Source of the DNA: an uncultured Paludibacter sp.
GTDB taxonomy: Bacteria > Bacteroidota > Bacteroidia > Bacteroidales > Paludibacteraceae
Length of the DNA: 36,107 nucleotides
Direction: 5' to 3'
Assembly: GCA_937927845.1 (NCBI GenBank)
Contig: CALFXE010000012.1
Location: 1-36,107 of the forward strand
A program made the translations under genes and the position numbers. This document shows, piece after piece, positions 1 to 7,195 of the stretch; positions within the stretch are counted from its first letter, which is position 1; each line of letters opens with the position of its first letter. The notes under the pieces are model-generated. The model saw nothing but the letters and a program-made list of their open reading frames with translations, ran no database searches and had not been told where the DNA came from.

Positions 1-229
1 TGTTGAGCCAGTGAATAAACCGGTCTACCAGTACATCATAATCGGGGTCCGTTTGCCGCGGCGTGTAGCCGGGCAGTTGTAATACACGCTGTACATAATC
101 GATCACATACCCGGTTATCTGCGGAGCCAGTACGCTGAAATAGTTCGACAGGAAAATAAAGAGGATACCGACAGACAACCGGACCCTGTATTTCCAGAAA
201 TATTTATTGATTGCGCGTAAATGCTTCAT
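1..229 (-). CDS. ABC exporter (MsbA/multidrug type), N-terminal part
   Basis: The gene starts at 229 and runs off the left edge, so only about 76 residues are visible. They begin MKHLRAINKYFWKYRVRL and continue into a hydrophobic helix (about residues 18-38) and the segment LAPQITGYVIDYV. A short basic amphipathic N-terminus followed by TM1 and a P-Q-[IV]-[TI]-x-Y-[VI]-I-D motif is typical of fused permease-ATPase exporters in Bacteroidota, which usually export lipids or drugs from the inner membrane. The ATPase half is outside the window. No neighbour on the same strand is visible. The family call rests on the N-terminus alone. Confidence 0.7.
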   Translation of the reverse strand, partial: MKHLRAINKYFWKYRVRLSVGILFIFLSNYFSVLAPQITGYVIDYVQRVLQLPGYTPRQTDPDYDVLVDRFIHWLN

Positions 230-244
230 TGGGGCTGCAAGGTA

Positions 245-320
245 GTAAATATGGACGTAGAAGGAAGGTTAAAAAGGTGAAGGGTAAAAAGGTGAAGGGT
301 AAAAGGGGGAAGGTGAAAGG
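245..320. repeat. Purine-rich tract, degenerate inverted copy of the heptamer array
   Basis: This stretch is almost pure A/G on the + strand, with recurring GAAGGGTAAAAAGGTGA words. The reverse complement of the far end of the next array (about 514-530) reads almost the same, GAAGGGTAAAAAGGTAGA. The intergenic region is therefore a purine block followed by a pyrimidine block that can partly pair with it. Confidence 0.6.
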
Positions 321-360
321 TTATAGGTTTTAAGTTATAGGTTTTGAGTAGTCCTGCCTC

Positions 361-514
361 CCTTCTCCCTTCTCCCTTCTCCCTTCTCCCTTCTACCTTC
401 TACCTTCTACCTTCTCCCTTCTCCCTTCTACCTTCTACCTTCTACCTTCTACCTTATACCTTCTCCCTTCTCCCTTCTACCTTCTACCTTCTACCTTATA
501 CCTTATACCTTCTA
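361..514. repeat. Heptanucleotide tandem array, 22 units of CCTTCTM/CCTTATA
   Basis: Twenty-two uninterrupted 7-nt units can be counted: CCTTCTC, CCTTCTA and CCTTATA variants in blocks. The + strand is nearly all pyrimidine. Because three units make 21 nt, the array stays open in one frame and would encode repeats of LLPSPFS/LLPSTFY. I regard that reading frame as a by-product, since it has no proper start context and no recognisable product. The variants cluster (CTC x4, CTA x3, CTC x2, and so on), which fits slippage and duplication of multi-unit blocks. The array lies between two divergent genes (229 on - and 633 on +). Confidence 0.9.
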
Positions 515-632
515 CCTTTTTACCCTTCCTCACGTGAGAGGCGTAAATAACCGCCCCATTGCCGCTGATAATTATAAATAATGCCGGTGTGCTGATTTTC
601 CTTATTTTCAACACCTTCAATTCACATCAATC

Positions 633-2096
633 ATGAGAAAGGCACTATTTAGCAGCATCCTGGCCCTGGGCATCAGTTCACTGCATGCACAAACCAACCC
701 GGCATGGGAAAATATTTTCCAGCGTATCAACACAGAAGTACAGACAAACTCCAAAGCATACAGCACGCTGCAGGATGCTACCAGTACAATCGGTCACCGG
801 CTTACCGGCTCTGCCAATGGCGCAAAAGCAGAAGCCTATGCCTATAACCTGCTCAAAAGTTATGGCTTCACCGATGTAAAATATCAACCCTTTGAAGTAG
901 AAAGCTGGTCGAGAGGTACGCTGGCTGTAAGCATCGGCAATAGCACTACCACACTTGAACCGGTCAAATCCGTTTCACTGGCACATTCTCCCGTTAAAGT
1001 AGATCTCACCGCAGAACTGGTAGATATGGGCAATGGCCTCGACAGCGATTACCTGGCACGTCCCGGTATTGCCAAAGACAAAATCGTGCTGGTCTACCTC
1101 GGCACCCTCCCCGGCACACAGGGCCGCAGCCTGCACCGTTCCGAAAAAACGGCGATCGCTATTAAATATGGCGCCAAAGGAATCATAGTTATTAATACAG
1201 TAGATGGTGGCACACTGCTCACAGGTACAGCTTCCGTAACAGGAAAATTAATCCCCATCCCCGCTGTCTGTATCGGCAAAGAGGATGGCATGCGCTTAAA
1301 AGAGCAGTTGAAGAACGGCTCACTTTTCAGCCGTATCAATATGACCAATTTTTCGGGCATGATCAAAGCGCGAAATGTTATAGCCACTATTAAAGGCAGC
1401 AGCCTGCCCAACGAAAAAATTGTAATTGGCGGTCACCTCGACAGCTGGGACTTGGCCACGGGTGCTATCGACAATGGCATTGGCTCTTTCTCCGTTCTGG
1501 ATATGGCCCGTACCTTCCAGGCACTTAAACTAAAACCCAAACGGACCATCGAGTTTGTGATGTTTATGGGCGAAGAGCAGGGGCTGCTTGGCTCCAAGGC
1601 ATATGTAAAAGCTGCTATCAAAAATAAAAGCATCGATCATATCCGCTATATGCTCAATTATGATATGACGGGCGATGTACGCAGTTACTCCTCTTCTGTG
1701 CCCGAGGCCAAAGATCTTTTCCTATCCATCGGTGCTATGGCCCAGCAAATAGATACGGCCTTTACCAATAGTTTTTCCAGCCGTGCCGGACTGCATAGCG
1801 ATCACCAGCCATTTATGTTGCAGGGCATTCCTGTTGGCGGCGGCGGTGGTGGGCGTGGCAGTGGTAATGGTCCTGCCGGCTGCTACCATGCCGACTGCGA
1901 CAATTTCAACCTCGTCAACAATGAGCAGTCATTGAAAAACACCGTTAAGTTTTCGTCCATGCTTATCTATGGACTCGCAGATGTACAGGTACTACCGGTA
2001 AAAAAACTTACCGATGAAGAAACCAAATCCTTTCTGCTGAAAAATAACCTGAAAGAACCGCTGGAACTGGAAGGCGAATGGAGATGGAAAGATTAA
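633..2096 (+). CDS. Exported M28-family metallopeptidase with PA domain
   Basis: A 487-aa zinc exopeptidase. It has a Sec signal peptide ending HAQ at residue 20, a PA-like insert at about 120-235, and an M28 catalytic domain from about 248. The expected co-catalytic zinc ligands are visible: H268-x-D in GGHLDSW, D280 in AIDNG, the E314/E315 pair in MGEEQG, D344 in NYDMTGD, and H419 in CYHADCD. This order matches plasma glutamate carboxypeptidase-like members, which release single amino acids from peptides in the periplasm or outside the cell. A glycine run at about 402-407 is unusual and probably a loop. The gene is monocistronic, ended by the hairpin at 2121. Confidence 0.9.
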   Translation: MRKALFSSILALGISSLHAQTNPAWENIFQRINTEVQTNSKAYSTLQDATSTIGHRLTGSANGAKAEAYAYNLLKSYGFTDVKYQPFEVESWSRGTLAVSIGNSTTTLEPVKSVSLAHSPVKVDLTAELVDMGNGLDSDYLARPGIAKDKIVLVYLGTLPGTQGRSLHRSEKTAIAIKYGAKGIIVINTVDGGTLLTGTASVTGKLIPIPAVCIGKEDGMRLKEQLKNGSLFSRINMTNFSGMIKARNVIATIKGSSLPNEKIVIGGHLDSWDLATGAIDNGIGSFSVLDMARTFQALKLKPKRTIEFVMFMGEEQGLLGSKAYVKAAIKNKSIDHIRYMLNYDMTGDVRSYSSSVPEAKDLFLSIGAMAQQIDTAFTNSFSSRAGLHSDHQPFMLQGIPVGGGGGGRGSGNGPAGCYHADCDNFNLVNNEQSLKNTVKFSSMLIYGLADVQVLPVKKLTDEETKSFLLKNNLKEPLELEGEWRWKD

Positions 2097-2120
2097 AATA
2101 TTACACTAAAAATACCCCCG

Positions 2121-2150
2121 GCCCCGCATTGTATGCGGGGCTTTTCTTTA
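2121..2150 (+). terminator. Rho-independent terminator after the M28 peptidase gene
   Basis: 9-bp GC-rich stem (GCCCCGCAT, 2121-2129, with its complement at 2133-2141), a 3-nt loop and a following TTTTCTTT tract. Confidence 0.88.
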
Positions 2151-2367
2151 TATCGCCATCCCCCATAAAATCTCTCCCGTAGGCCTGGCCTATTATCAAC
2201 CCACATCCGGAATGGCGGAGTTGCCGGAGGCTCATTTCATTTATTTATTTGAATTATATATACAACTTTCCGCATCCTTTATCTATTGACCCTGCCCCAC
2301 TCTGGCCCGACCTTTGAAACGTAATACCTGAAAGCAAATACCTTTTAACAACTATTAAAACAAGCGT

Positions 2368-3189
2368 ATGAGTAAGATTACAGTCAAAGACGGCACCGAG
2401 ATCTATTACAAGGATTGGGGAAAAGGACAACCTATTGTATTTCATCATGGCTGGCCGCTGAGCAGCGATGACTGGGATACACAAATGTTGTTTTTCCTTC
2501 AGCAGGGCTACCGTGTTATTGCCCACGACCGCCGCGGACATGGCCGCTCCACACAAACGGATGTTGGTCATGATATGGATACCTATGCCGCCGATGTAGC
2601 CGAACTGGTTAAACACCTCGATCTGAAAGATGCCATTCATGTGGGACACTCCACCGGTGGCGGTGAAGCTATCCGCTATGTGGCCAAACATGGAGCAGGT
2701 CGCGTGGCCAAAGCTGTACTGATCAGCGCCATCACTCCGTACATGATTCAAAACGAGGCAAACCCCAACGGAGTACCACTCGCCGTTTTTGATGATATCC
2801 GCTTTAATACGGCTAATCACCGCAACCAGTTTTATCAGGATATTACCCTGCCGTTCTATGGCTACAATCGCGAAGGAGCCAGTATATCTGAAGGCATTCG
2901 CCAAAACTGGTGGCGCCAGGGCTTAATGGGTGCCATCAAAGCTCATTACGATTGCATAAAGGTATTTTCGGAAACAGATCATACCGAAGACCTCAAAGCC
3001 GTTGATGTACCTGTGCTGGTGTTGCATGGCGAAGACGACCAGATCGTGCCCTATCAAACCACCGCATTGAAAGCAGTGAAACTGTTGAAAAACGGAAAAC
3101 TCATCACTTATCCCGGCTTCCCGCATGGTATGCCCACTACTCATGCCGACACGATTAATAAAGACCTGCTGGCCTTCTTCAAATCCTGA
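2368..3189 (+). CDS. Alpha/beta hydrolase, non-heme chloroperoxidase-like
   Basis: A 273-aa cytoplasmic alpha/beta hydrolase without a signal peptide. The oxyanion-hole region HHGWPLSSDDW (26-36), the strand-turn HDRRGHGRS (53-61), the nucleophile elbow GHSTGGG with Ser95, the acid HGEDDQIVP (Asp223/224) and the base GFPHGM (His253) are all present. This pattern is that of cofactor-free haloperoxidases, which act mainly as esterases or perhydrolases; the physiological substrate is unknown. The gene stands alone, with a CCTTTG -7-like element near 2312 and the long hairpin at 3232 behind it. Confidence 0.9.
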   Translation: MSKITVKDGTEIYYKDWGKGQPIVFHHGWPLSSDDWDTQMLFFLQQGYRVIAHDRRGHGRSTQTDVGHDMDTYAADVAELVKHLDLKDAIHVGHSTGGGEAIRYVAKHGAGRVAKAVLISAITPYMIQNEANPNGVPLAVFDDIRFNTANHRNQFYQDITLPFYGYNREGASISEGIRQNWWRQGLMGAIKAHYDCIKVFSETDHTEDLKAVDVPVLVLHGEDDQIVPYQTTALKAVKLLKNGKLITYPGFPHGMPTTHADTINKDLLAFFKS

Positions 3190-3231
3190 TCGGCGACGAC
3201 AGGCTTGAAAACAGACAGACAGTTATATACG

Positions 3232-3290
3232 GATAACCAGTTGCCGGATTGATCCACAAAATCAACCGGTCAACTGGTTATCTTTCTTTT
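3232..3290 (+). terminator. Long hairpin terminator after the chloroperoxidase-like gene
   Basis: The outer arms GATAACCAGTTG (3232-3243) and CAACTGGTTATC (3271-3282) are perfect complements. CCGG/CCGG pairs inside them, then TTGAT/ATCAA closes a short loop. A T/C-rich tract (TTTCTTTT) follows. Confidence 0.8.
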
Positions 3291-3348
3291 CATACTTTCT
3301 TTCCCTCAATTCACTACACCCGCTGTTTCCATCGCTTCGTATCATAAG

Positions 3349-3356
3349 TAGGTTTG
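3349..3356 (+). promoter_or_regulatory. Bacteroidetes -7 element TAGGTTTG for the lipoprotein gene
   Basis: TAGGTTTG fits TAnnTTTG and lies 18 nt before the ATG at 3375. The -33 element is weak (GTTTCC near 3325). It also explains why the in-frame TTG at 3354 is not a plausible start. Confidence 0.5.
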
Positions 3357-3374
3357 CGCCGTAAAAATATTACA

Positions 3375-3911
3375 ATGTATAAACTACTTATCCTTCCGGC
3401 GGTATTGTTCTCGCTCCTGCTCAGTGCATGTGAAAAAGACAAAAAAGATTCTTATGGCGATGGCCCCAAAACAGAGGTCTCCGCATCCCTACAGGGCGTG
3501 TGGATGTACGGCAACTTTTCTATGACCGAATACTGGAGTCAGAATCCGGCCGACTATATCGGTAATGCCTTCGAACTGGCCATCGCATTTAAATTCAATG
3601 CCAATGGTACTTACGAGCAGTATTTCACCTCGCGCACGGTAACCACCGGCATTAGCACCTATCACCAGTCATTCACGCGTGGTACGGTGGAAATAAATGA
3701 AGCGACCAAAACCATTGTAACACATGCGGCCAATGCACATTACAAACAGACCAAAAACGGACAGACCATTCAGGATCGCAATCTGGAAAAAAGTGAAATC
3801 ACCGCAACAACTACCTATACCTACGAGGAGACGACTGCTCCCAACGGTACGAAAGTGCTTAAACTGAAATTGAACGGAAACGGTAATGCACTGGATTTTC
3901 TGAAGAAATAA
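3375..3911 (+). CDS. Lipocalin-like small lipoprotein, unknown role
   Basis: The product has 178 aa from the ATG at 3375. It starts MYKLLILPAVLFSLLLSAC, a lipoprotein signal with lipobox LLSAC. Residues after the Cys are charged (EKDKKD), so it is probably retained or surface-sorted on the outer membrane. The mature part begins with an LQGVW motif and continues as predicted beta strands with Thr-rich turns (FKFNANGTYEQYF; TKTIVTH; VLKLKLNG). This is the pattern of Bacteroidota lipocalin-like or DUF-type lipoproteins. No catalytic residues stand out and no partner gene is adjacent. It is monocistronic, between a promoter and a strong terminator. Confidence 0.75.
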   Translation: MYKLLILPAVLFSLLLSACEKDKKDSYGDGPKTEVSASLQGVWMYGNFSMTEYWSQNPADYIGNAFELAIAFKFNANGTYEQYFTSRTVTTGISTYHQSFTRGTVEINEATKTIVTHAANAHYKQTKNGQTIQDRNLEKSEITATTTYTYEETTAPNGTKVLKLKLNGNGNALDFLKK

Positions 3912-3960
3912 AGACCTGATTTCAATTTCCGGAAAATCAGATATTGATAATAATTCTTTT

Positions 3961-4003
3961 AATCCCAAAGAGCATTTCGGCTGAAATGCTCTTTGGGATT
4001 TTG
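3961..4003. terminator. Very strong bidirectional terminator between convergent genes
   Basis: Perfect 18-bp arms at 3961-3978 and 3983-4000 around a GGCT loop, with A/T-rich flanks. It sits between the lipoprotein gene (+) and the SDR gene (-) that converge here. Confidence 0.92.
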
Positions 4004-4053
4004 GTATATTTCCCTTCACCTCACAAGAGTTGGGTTAAAAAGACTTCGTTTGA

Positions 4054-4947
4054 TTAAAAGTACCCTGCCGTTTTAATATCATCAATCAAACCCGGTTGCA
4101 GCGGCTGCCAGCCTGTTTGCTCCATGGTCAGCGTAGCACTTGCCGGACAATCGATCTGCGCAAAATGAGTAAACCAGGCGAAATGATCCGCTGCCTCAGC
4201 AGCTGTTTTACTTACGAGTGAAACATTGAGTCCTGAAGCAATGGCGGCAGCTATTTCCCGAAACGGGATACCGCTTTCCGCTACGGCATGAAATATTTTC
4301 TGAGCCGGTTGTTGCTCCACGATCAGCCGATATAATACGGCTGCGTCGAGTCGATGCACGGCCGGCCACTGATTAAGTCCCTGCCCGACATAAGCCGATA
4401 AACCCTTGTTGCGCGCGATATCAATCAGCATGGGCACAAATCCATGATCACCCCTGCCATGCACACTTGGAGGCAACCGAACCAGGTACGCATTCACGCC
4501 CATATCTGCTGCTGTACGCACGGCCTCGTCGGTCGCTACCCGGGGTATTTGCGCTGCATCAGCCACAGGACTATCCTGTTCTGTAACCGGCCGGTTAAAG
4601 CCACTCATCAGCCCGATGCCGCTGGTAACGACCAGTGGCCGCGAAGAGCCTGCCAATACCGCCGCCAGGGCACCTATCACCTTACGATCGGTCTCACAGT
4701 TTTCTTTGAACCTGGTAAAATCGTGATTAAACGCGGTATGAATAACCGCATCACATTCAGCGGCACCCTTTGTGCTACTTTCCAGATCGCCGAGATCACC
4801 CCGATGCACCTCCGCCCCCGATGCCAGCAGCTTTTGTGCTGCCTCCTCTGAACGAACCATACCCAGTACACGATGACCTGCCGTCATCAGTTCCTGCACC
4901 ACAGCAGAACCTACGAAGCCCGAAGCTCCTGTAACAAATACATGCAT
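4054..4947 (-). CDS. Atypical SDR / NAD(P)-dependent epimerase-like oxidoreductase
   Basis: A 297-aa Rossmann-fold protein. The N-terminus MHVFVTGASGFVG carries the TGxxGxxG nucleotide-binding motif at residues 6-13, followed by RSEEAAQKL and a GDLGD acidic turn, as in extended or atypical SDRs of the NmrA/epimerase kind. The classical YxxxK pair is not evident, which fits the atypical class where catalysis is uncertain. It lies 72 nt downstream of the Crp/Fnr-type gene on the same strand, so the regulator may control it as a two-gene unit. The substrate cannot be told from sequence. Confidence 0.85.
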   Translation of the reverse strand: MHVFVTGASGFVGSAVVQELMTAGHRVLGMVRSEEAAQKLLASGAEVHRGDLGDLESSTKGAAECDAVIHTAFNHDFTRFKENCETDRKVIGALAAVLAGSSRPLVVTSGIGLMSGFNRPVTEQDSPVADAAQIPRVATDEAVRTAADMGVNAYLVRLPPSVHGRGDHGFVPMLIDIARNKGLSAYVGQGLNQWPAVHRLDAAVLYRLIVEQQPAQKIFHAVAESGIPFREIAAAIASGLNVSLVSKTAAEAADHFAWFTHFAQIDCPASATLTMEQTGWQPLQPGLIDDIKTAGYF

Positions 4948-5019
4948 ATACGTTGCTGTTTTTGCACGAAGTTCCGCCGGTCGTTTTTGCCAAACATGGT
5001 CATTTGACCAAAATTTAGT

Positions 5020-5598
5020 TTAGCGGGCCCACTGTGCGTGACGAATACGGGTAAGCGTCTTCAGGGATATGCCGAGGTAAGCTGCAATCATACGCAGCGG
5101 CAAACGAGCCAGCAAAGAGGGATTGGTCCGCACAAACTCTTCATACCGCTCTTCGGGAGTAGCTCCCAGCGCAGTTTGCAGACGTTGGCGGCTGCTATAG
5201 ATATTACGGGAAATAAGTTGTTCGGCATACTTTTTTAACGCGGGAAAATCTGCCAGCAGCCGGTCAAAATCGTTCTTGTGCCAGAGCAGCACCTCACTGT
5301 TCTCCACAGCAGAAATATAATACCGCGATGGTATCTGCTGATCATAACTTTCAGCATCGAGGGTCCAGTTCATTTCTGGTGAAAACTGCAGGATAGTTTC
5401 ATTGCCTCCATCCGAAACACTATAGGTTCGTAACAATCCTTTTAGCACAAAGACCTTATGCCGGCAAATTTCGCCAGGCATCAGTAATTGCTCATTGCGG
5501 CGCAGCCGGCGGCCAATAGCCTTTGAACGGATCTGCTTGAGCATTTCCTCACCCATACCCGCTTCCTTAGCCAGGTATTGTTCGAATAAATCTGCCAT
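5020..5598 (-). CDS. Crp/Fnr-family transcriptional regulator
   Basis: The product has 192 aa. The N-terminal half (about 20-125) is a cNMP-binding-type beta roll (KAIGRRLRRNEQLLMPGE, then VFVLKGLLRTYSV). A dimerisation helix follows (about 130-150), and the C-terminal segment RMIAAYLGISLKTLTRIR (about 170-187) is a helix-turn-helix. No Fnr-type cysteine cluster is present, and the phosphate-binding loop of true cAMP receptors is not conserved, so the ligand may be absent or different. This short subgroup is common in Bacteroidota next to a single metabolic target, here the SDR gene downstream. Its promoter places the transcript start almost at the ATG. Confidence 0.9.
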   Translation of the reverse strand: MADLFEQYLAKEAGMGEEMLKQIRSKAIGRRLRRNEQLLMPGEICRHKVFVLKGLLRTYSVSDGGNETILQFSPEMNWTLDAESYDQQIPSRYYISAVENSEVLLWHKNDFDRLLADFPALKKYAEQLISRNIYSSRQRLQTALGATPEERYEEFVRTNPSLLARLPLRMIAAYLGISLKTLTRIRHAQWAR

Positions 5599-5605
5599 TA
5601 CCCGG

Positions 5606-5635
5606 CAAAGGTACTAAAGTATGCATCACCCCAAA
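5606..5635 (-). promoter_or_regulatory. Housekeeping promoter of the Crp/Fnr gene
   Basis: On the minus strand TTTG (5632-5635), an 18-nt spacer and TACCTTTG (5606-5613) match the Bacteroidetes -33/-7 consensus. The -7 box ends 8 nt before the ATG (5598), so the leader is nearly absent. Confidence 0.7.
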
Positions 5636-5853
5636 TGCGAGCGGTAGGTTTATGCCTGATCATCGATCCAGCTATGCCGGGTAATCCTGACCGATGACCC
5701 GCCAGGTAATTGTTTCCTCATCCATGCCTGCTGCGATGCTGCTTCATTCACAACCCGGGCTCATGAGAGACACAGTCGTCTGACCGGTTTAATCAACTCC
5801 CCGGTATACATTCCCTGTTATTGATAGGTGAAAAGCTCAACCCGTCTAACAAT

Positions 5854-5886
5854 TGGACCATGGCTAAAGAAGAGGAAATATCTTTG
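5854..5886 (+). promoter_or_regulatory. Possible promoter of the membrane-protein gene
   Basis: TATCTTTG (5879-5886) fits the -7 consensus, with TTGG about 21 nt upstream. It lies inside any longer reading frame of the next gene, which favours the start at 6002. Nothing else recognisable was seen in 5636-5853. Confidence 0.4.
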
Positions 5887-6001
5887 CGCACCGGTCAGTT
5901 ATCCGGAACAACCATCCACAGCTGATCATATTGTAAAACATTCACCGAAGCAACCCTGCCCCGGTGAAACATATCTTCATTACAGAAACGCAGCCGCTGT
6001 T

Positions 6002-6661
6002 ATGCCTGTCAAAAAAATACACTTCGTCTCGGGAATTATTTTAGCCATTTTCATTCATGCCCATCTGTTTAATCATCTTGCCAGTATTGCAGGAGTAAAC
6101 CGGCATCTTGAAATCATGAATAGATTAAGGACTTTTTACCGTCACCCACTTGTTGAAACAGTATTGTTGGCCGCAATTTGCTTTCAGATTGTAACCGGCC
6201 TGAAACTGGCCGGGACTAAAAGAAAAATGGCCGTCACATTTTTTGAAAAATTACAGGTATGGACGGGCCTCTATCTGAGTTTCTTCTTTATTATTCATTT
6301 AAGTGCAGTCCTGATTGGCCGCGGCTTACTGCATTTGGATACCAATTTCTATTTTGGTGCTGCAGGATTAAACAGTTTCCCCGCCAACCTGTTCTTTATT
6401 CCCTATTATGCGCTGGCGATACTCTCTTTTTATGGCCATATTGCAGCGGTACATCAAAAAAAAGTAAAGCGTTCCTGTTTCTATCTCTCACCCAGGCATC
6501 AGTCATTCTTATTGCTGGCTTTCGGATTTTGCCTGGCGGTGCTCATTCTTTACGGATTCACCAACGGCTTTAAAGGTGTTAAAATACCCGCTGACTATGA
6601 AGTACTGACTGGTAAACACTTGTTTTCAGCCGCATTCGGACACTGGAATGCCTCCGGGTGA
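6002..6661 (+). CDS. Integral membrane protein, possibly heme b-binding (SdhC/cytochrome b-like)
   Basis: The product has about 219 aa from the ATG at 6002; an upstream frame extension from 5828 is poorly protein-like and contains a promoter. About five hydrophobic helices can be seen. Histidines fall inside or at the ends of helices: HAHLFNH near residue 17, FIIHLSAV near 93, and YGHIAAVH near 145. Paired histidines at this spacing are what one sees in succinate dehydrogenase-type cytochrome b subunits, which coordinate heme between helices. A role in membrane electron transfer is therefore inferred and not proven. No flavoprotein or iron-sulphur subunit is next to it. Confidence 0.55.
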   Translation: MPVKKIHFVSGIILAIFIHAHLFNHLASIAGVNRHLEIMNRLRTFYRHPLVETVLLAAICFQIVTGLKLAGTKRKMAVTFFEKLQVWTGLYLSFFFIIHLSAVLIGRGLLHLDTNFYFGAAGLNSFPANLFFIPYYALAILSFYGHIAAVHQKKVKRSCFYLSPRHQSFLLLAFGFCLAVLILYGFTNGFKGVKIPADYEVLTGKHLFSAAFGHWNASG

Positions 6662-6720
6662 AGCCTTCGTTATATGCCTGCCCTGAACGTATATACCTCA
6701 GATTTGGCGTAAATTAACAG

Positions 6721-6756
6721 TACCAATTTTGGTAATTTTAAATAACTATAAATTTG
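6721..6756 (+). promoter_or_regulatory. parD promoter with overlapping inverted repeat (likely autoregulatory operator)
   Basis: TTTG (6728-6731), 17 nt, then TAAATTTG (6749-6756), only 4 nt before the ATG at 6761. The -33 box lies within the inverted repeat TACCAA-TT-TTGGTA (6721-6734), a plausible ParD dimer site. Confidence 0.6.
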
Positions 6757-6760
6757 ACTC

Positions 6761-7012
6761 ATGGGAAGAAACATATCGATATCACTGGGGGAGCATTTTG
6801 AGAATTTTGTTGACAAAGGAGTCTCTTCTGGCCGTTTCAAAAACGCAAGCGAAGTGATCCGTGCAGGTCTTCGTCTTTTGGAAGAAGAAGAAAACAAAAT
6901 TGCCTCCCTAAAGATTGCCATTGTAGAAGGCATTGACAGTCGCAGAGTCAAACAATTTGACCCCAAAAAACATCTTTCCAGTTTAAAAGCTGCAAAACGA
7001 AAAAATGCTTAG
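6761..7012 (+). CDS. parD: ParD-family type II antitoxin
   Basis: An 83-aa protein with an N-terminal ribbon-helix-helix (MGRNISISLGEHFENFVDKG) and the conserved RFKNASEVIRAGLRLLEEEE helix pair, followed by a charged, probably disordered toxin-neutralising tail ending AAKRKNA. Family members bind their own promoter and the ParE toxin, a gyrase poison. Its stop overlaps the start of a parE reading frame by 8 nt, the usual parDE arrangement, but that toxin gene is broken. The antitoxin itself looks intact, including the operator upstream. Confidence 0.9.
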   Translation: MGRNISISLGEHFENFVDKGVSSGRFKNASEVIRAGLRLLEEEENKIASLKIAIVEGIDSRRVKQFDPKKHLSSLKAAKRKNA

Positions 7013-7165
7013 TTATGTCCTGACCAACAAGGCACCTGAAGACTTATTCAGGATTTAGGACTATATCTTTGAAATTTGGTCACAATATCAGTCGATTATC
7101 ATCTTCATCACAGCTTAAATGCAGTTGCACTACTACGAAAATACAGGATCAGAATACTACACAGA
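7005..7165 (+). pseudogene. parE: Decayed ParE toxin
   Basis: The frame starting at 7005 reads MLSYVLTNKAPEDLFRI and then hits TAG at 7056, where ParE proteins usually have Trp in a R-I-W-D-Y motif. Reading through gives DYIFEIWSQYQ, clearly ParE, before a further stop near 7116. The expected DYHLH-type continuation is then in another frame. The toxin is lost by at least one nonsense mutation and one frameshift, and its C-terminal beta strands are not recognisable. Confidence 0.8.
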
Positions 7166-7195
7166 TGGATAGGATGCAACACATTGTTCACTGTC

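Noticed and set aside
361..514. CRISPR-like regular repeats
   Set aside because: The units are 7 nt with no spacers; no cas gene is in the window.
344..550. 68-codon open frame with LLPSPFS repeats
   Set aside because: It is made by the 7-nt tandem array (three units equal 21 nt) and lacks a plausible start and any recognisable fold.
2254..2904. 216-codon minus-strand frame
   Set aside because: It is antisense to the chloroperoxidase-like gene, which has a complete catalytic triad.
5828..6001. N-terminal extension of the membrane protein
   Set aside because: The sequence is not protein-like, contains a good -7 element (5879-5886), and TM1 starts just after the ATG at 6002.
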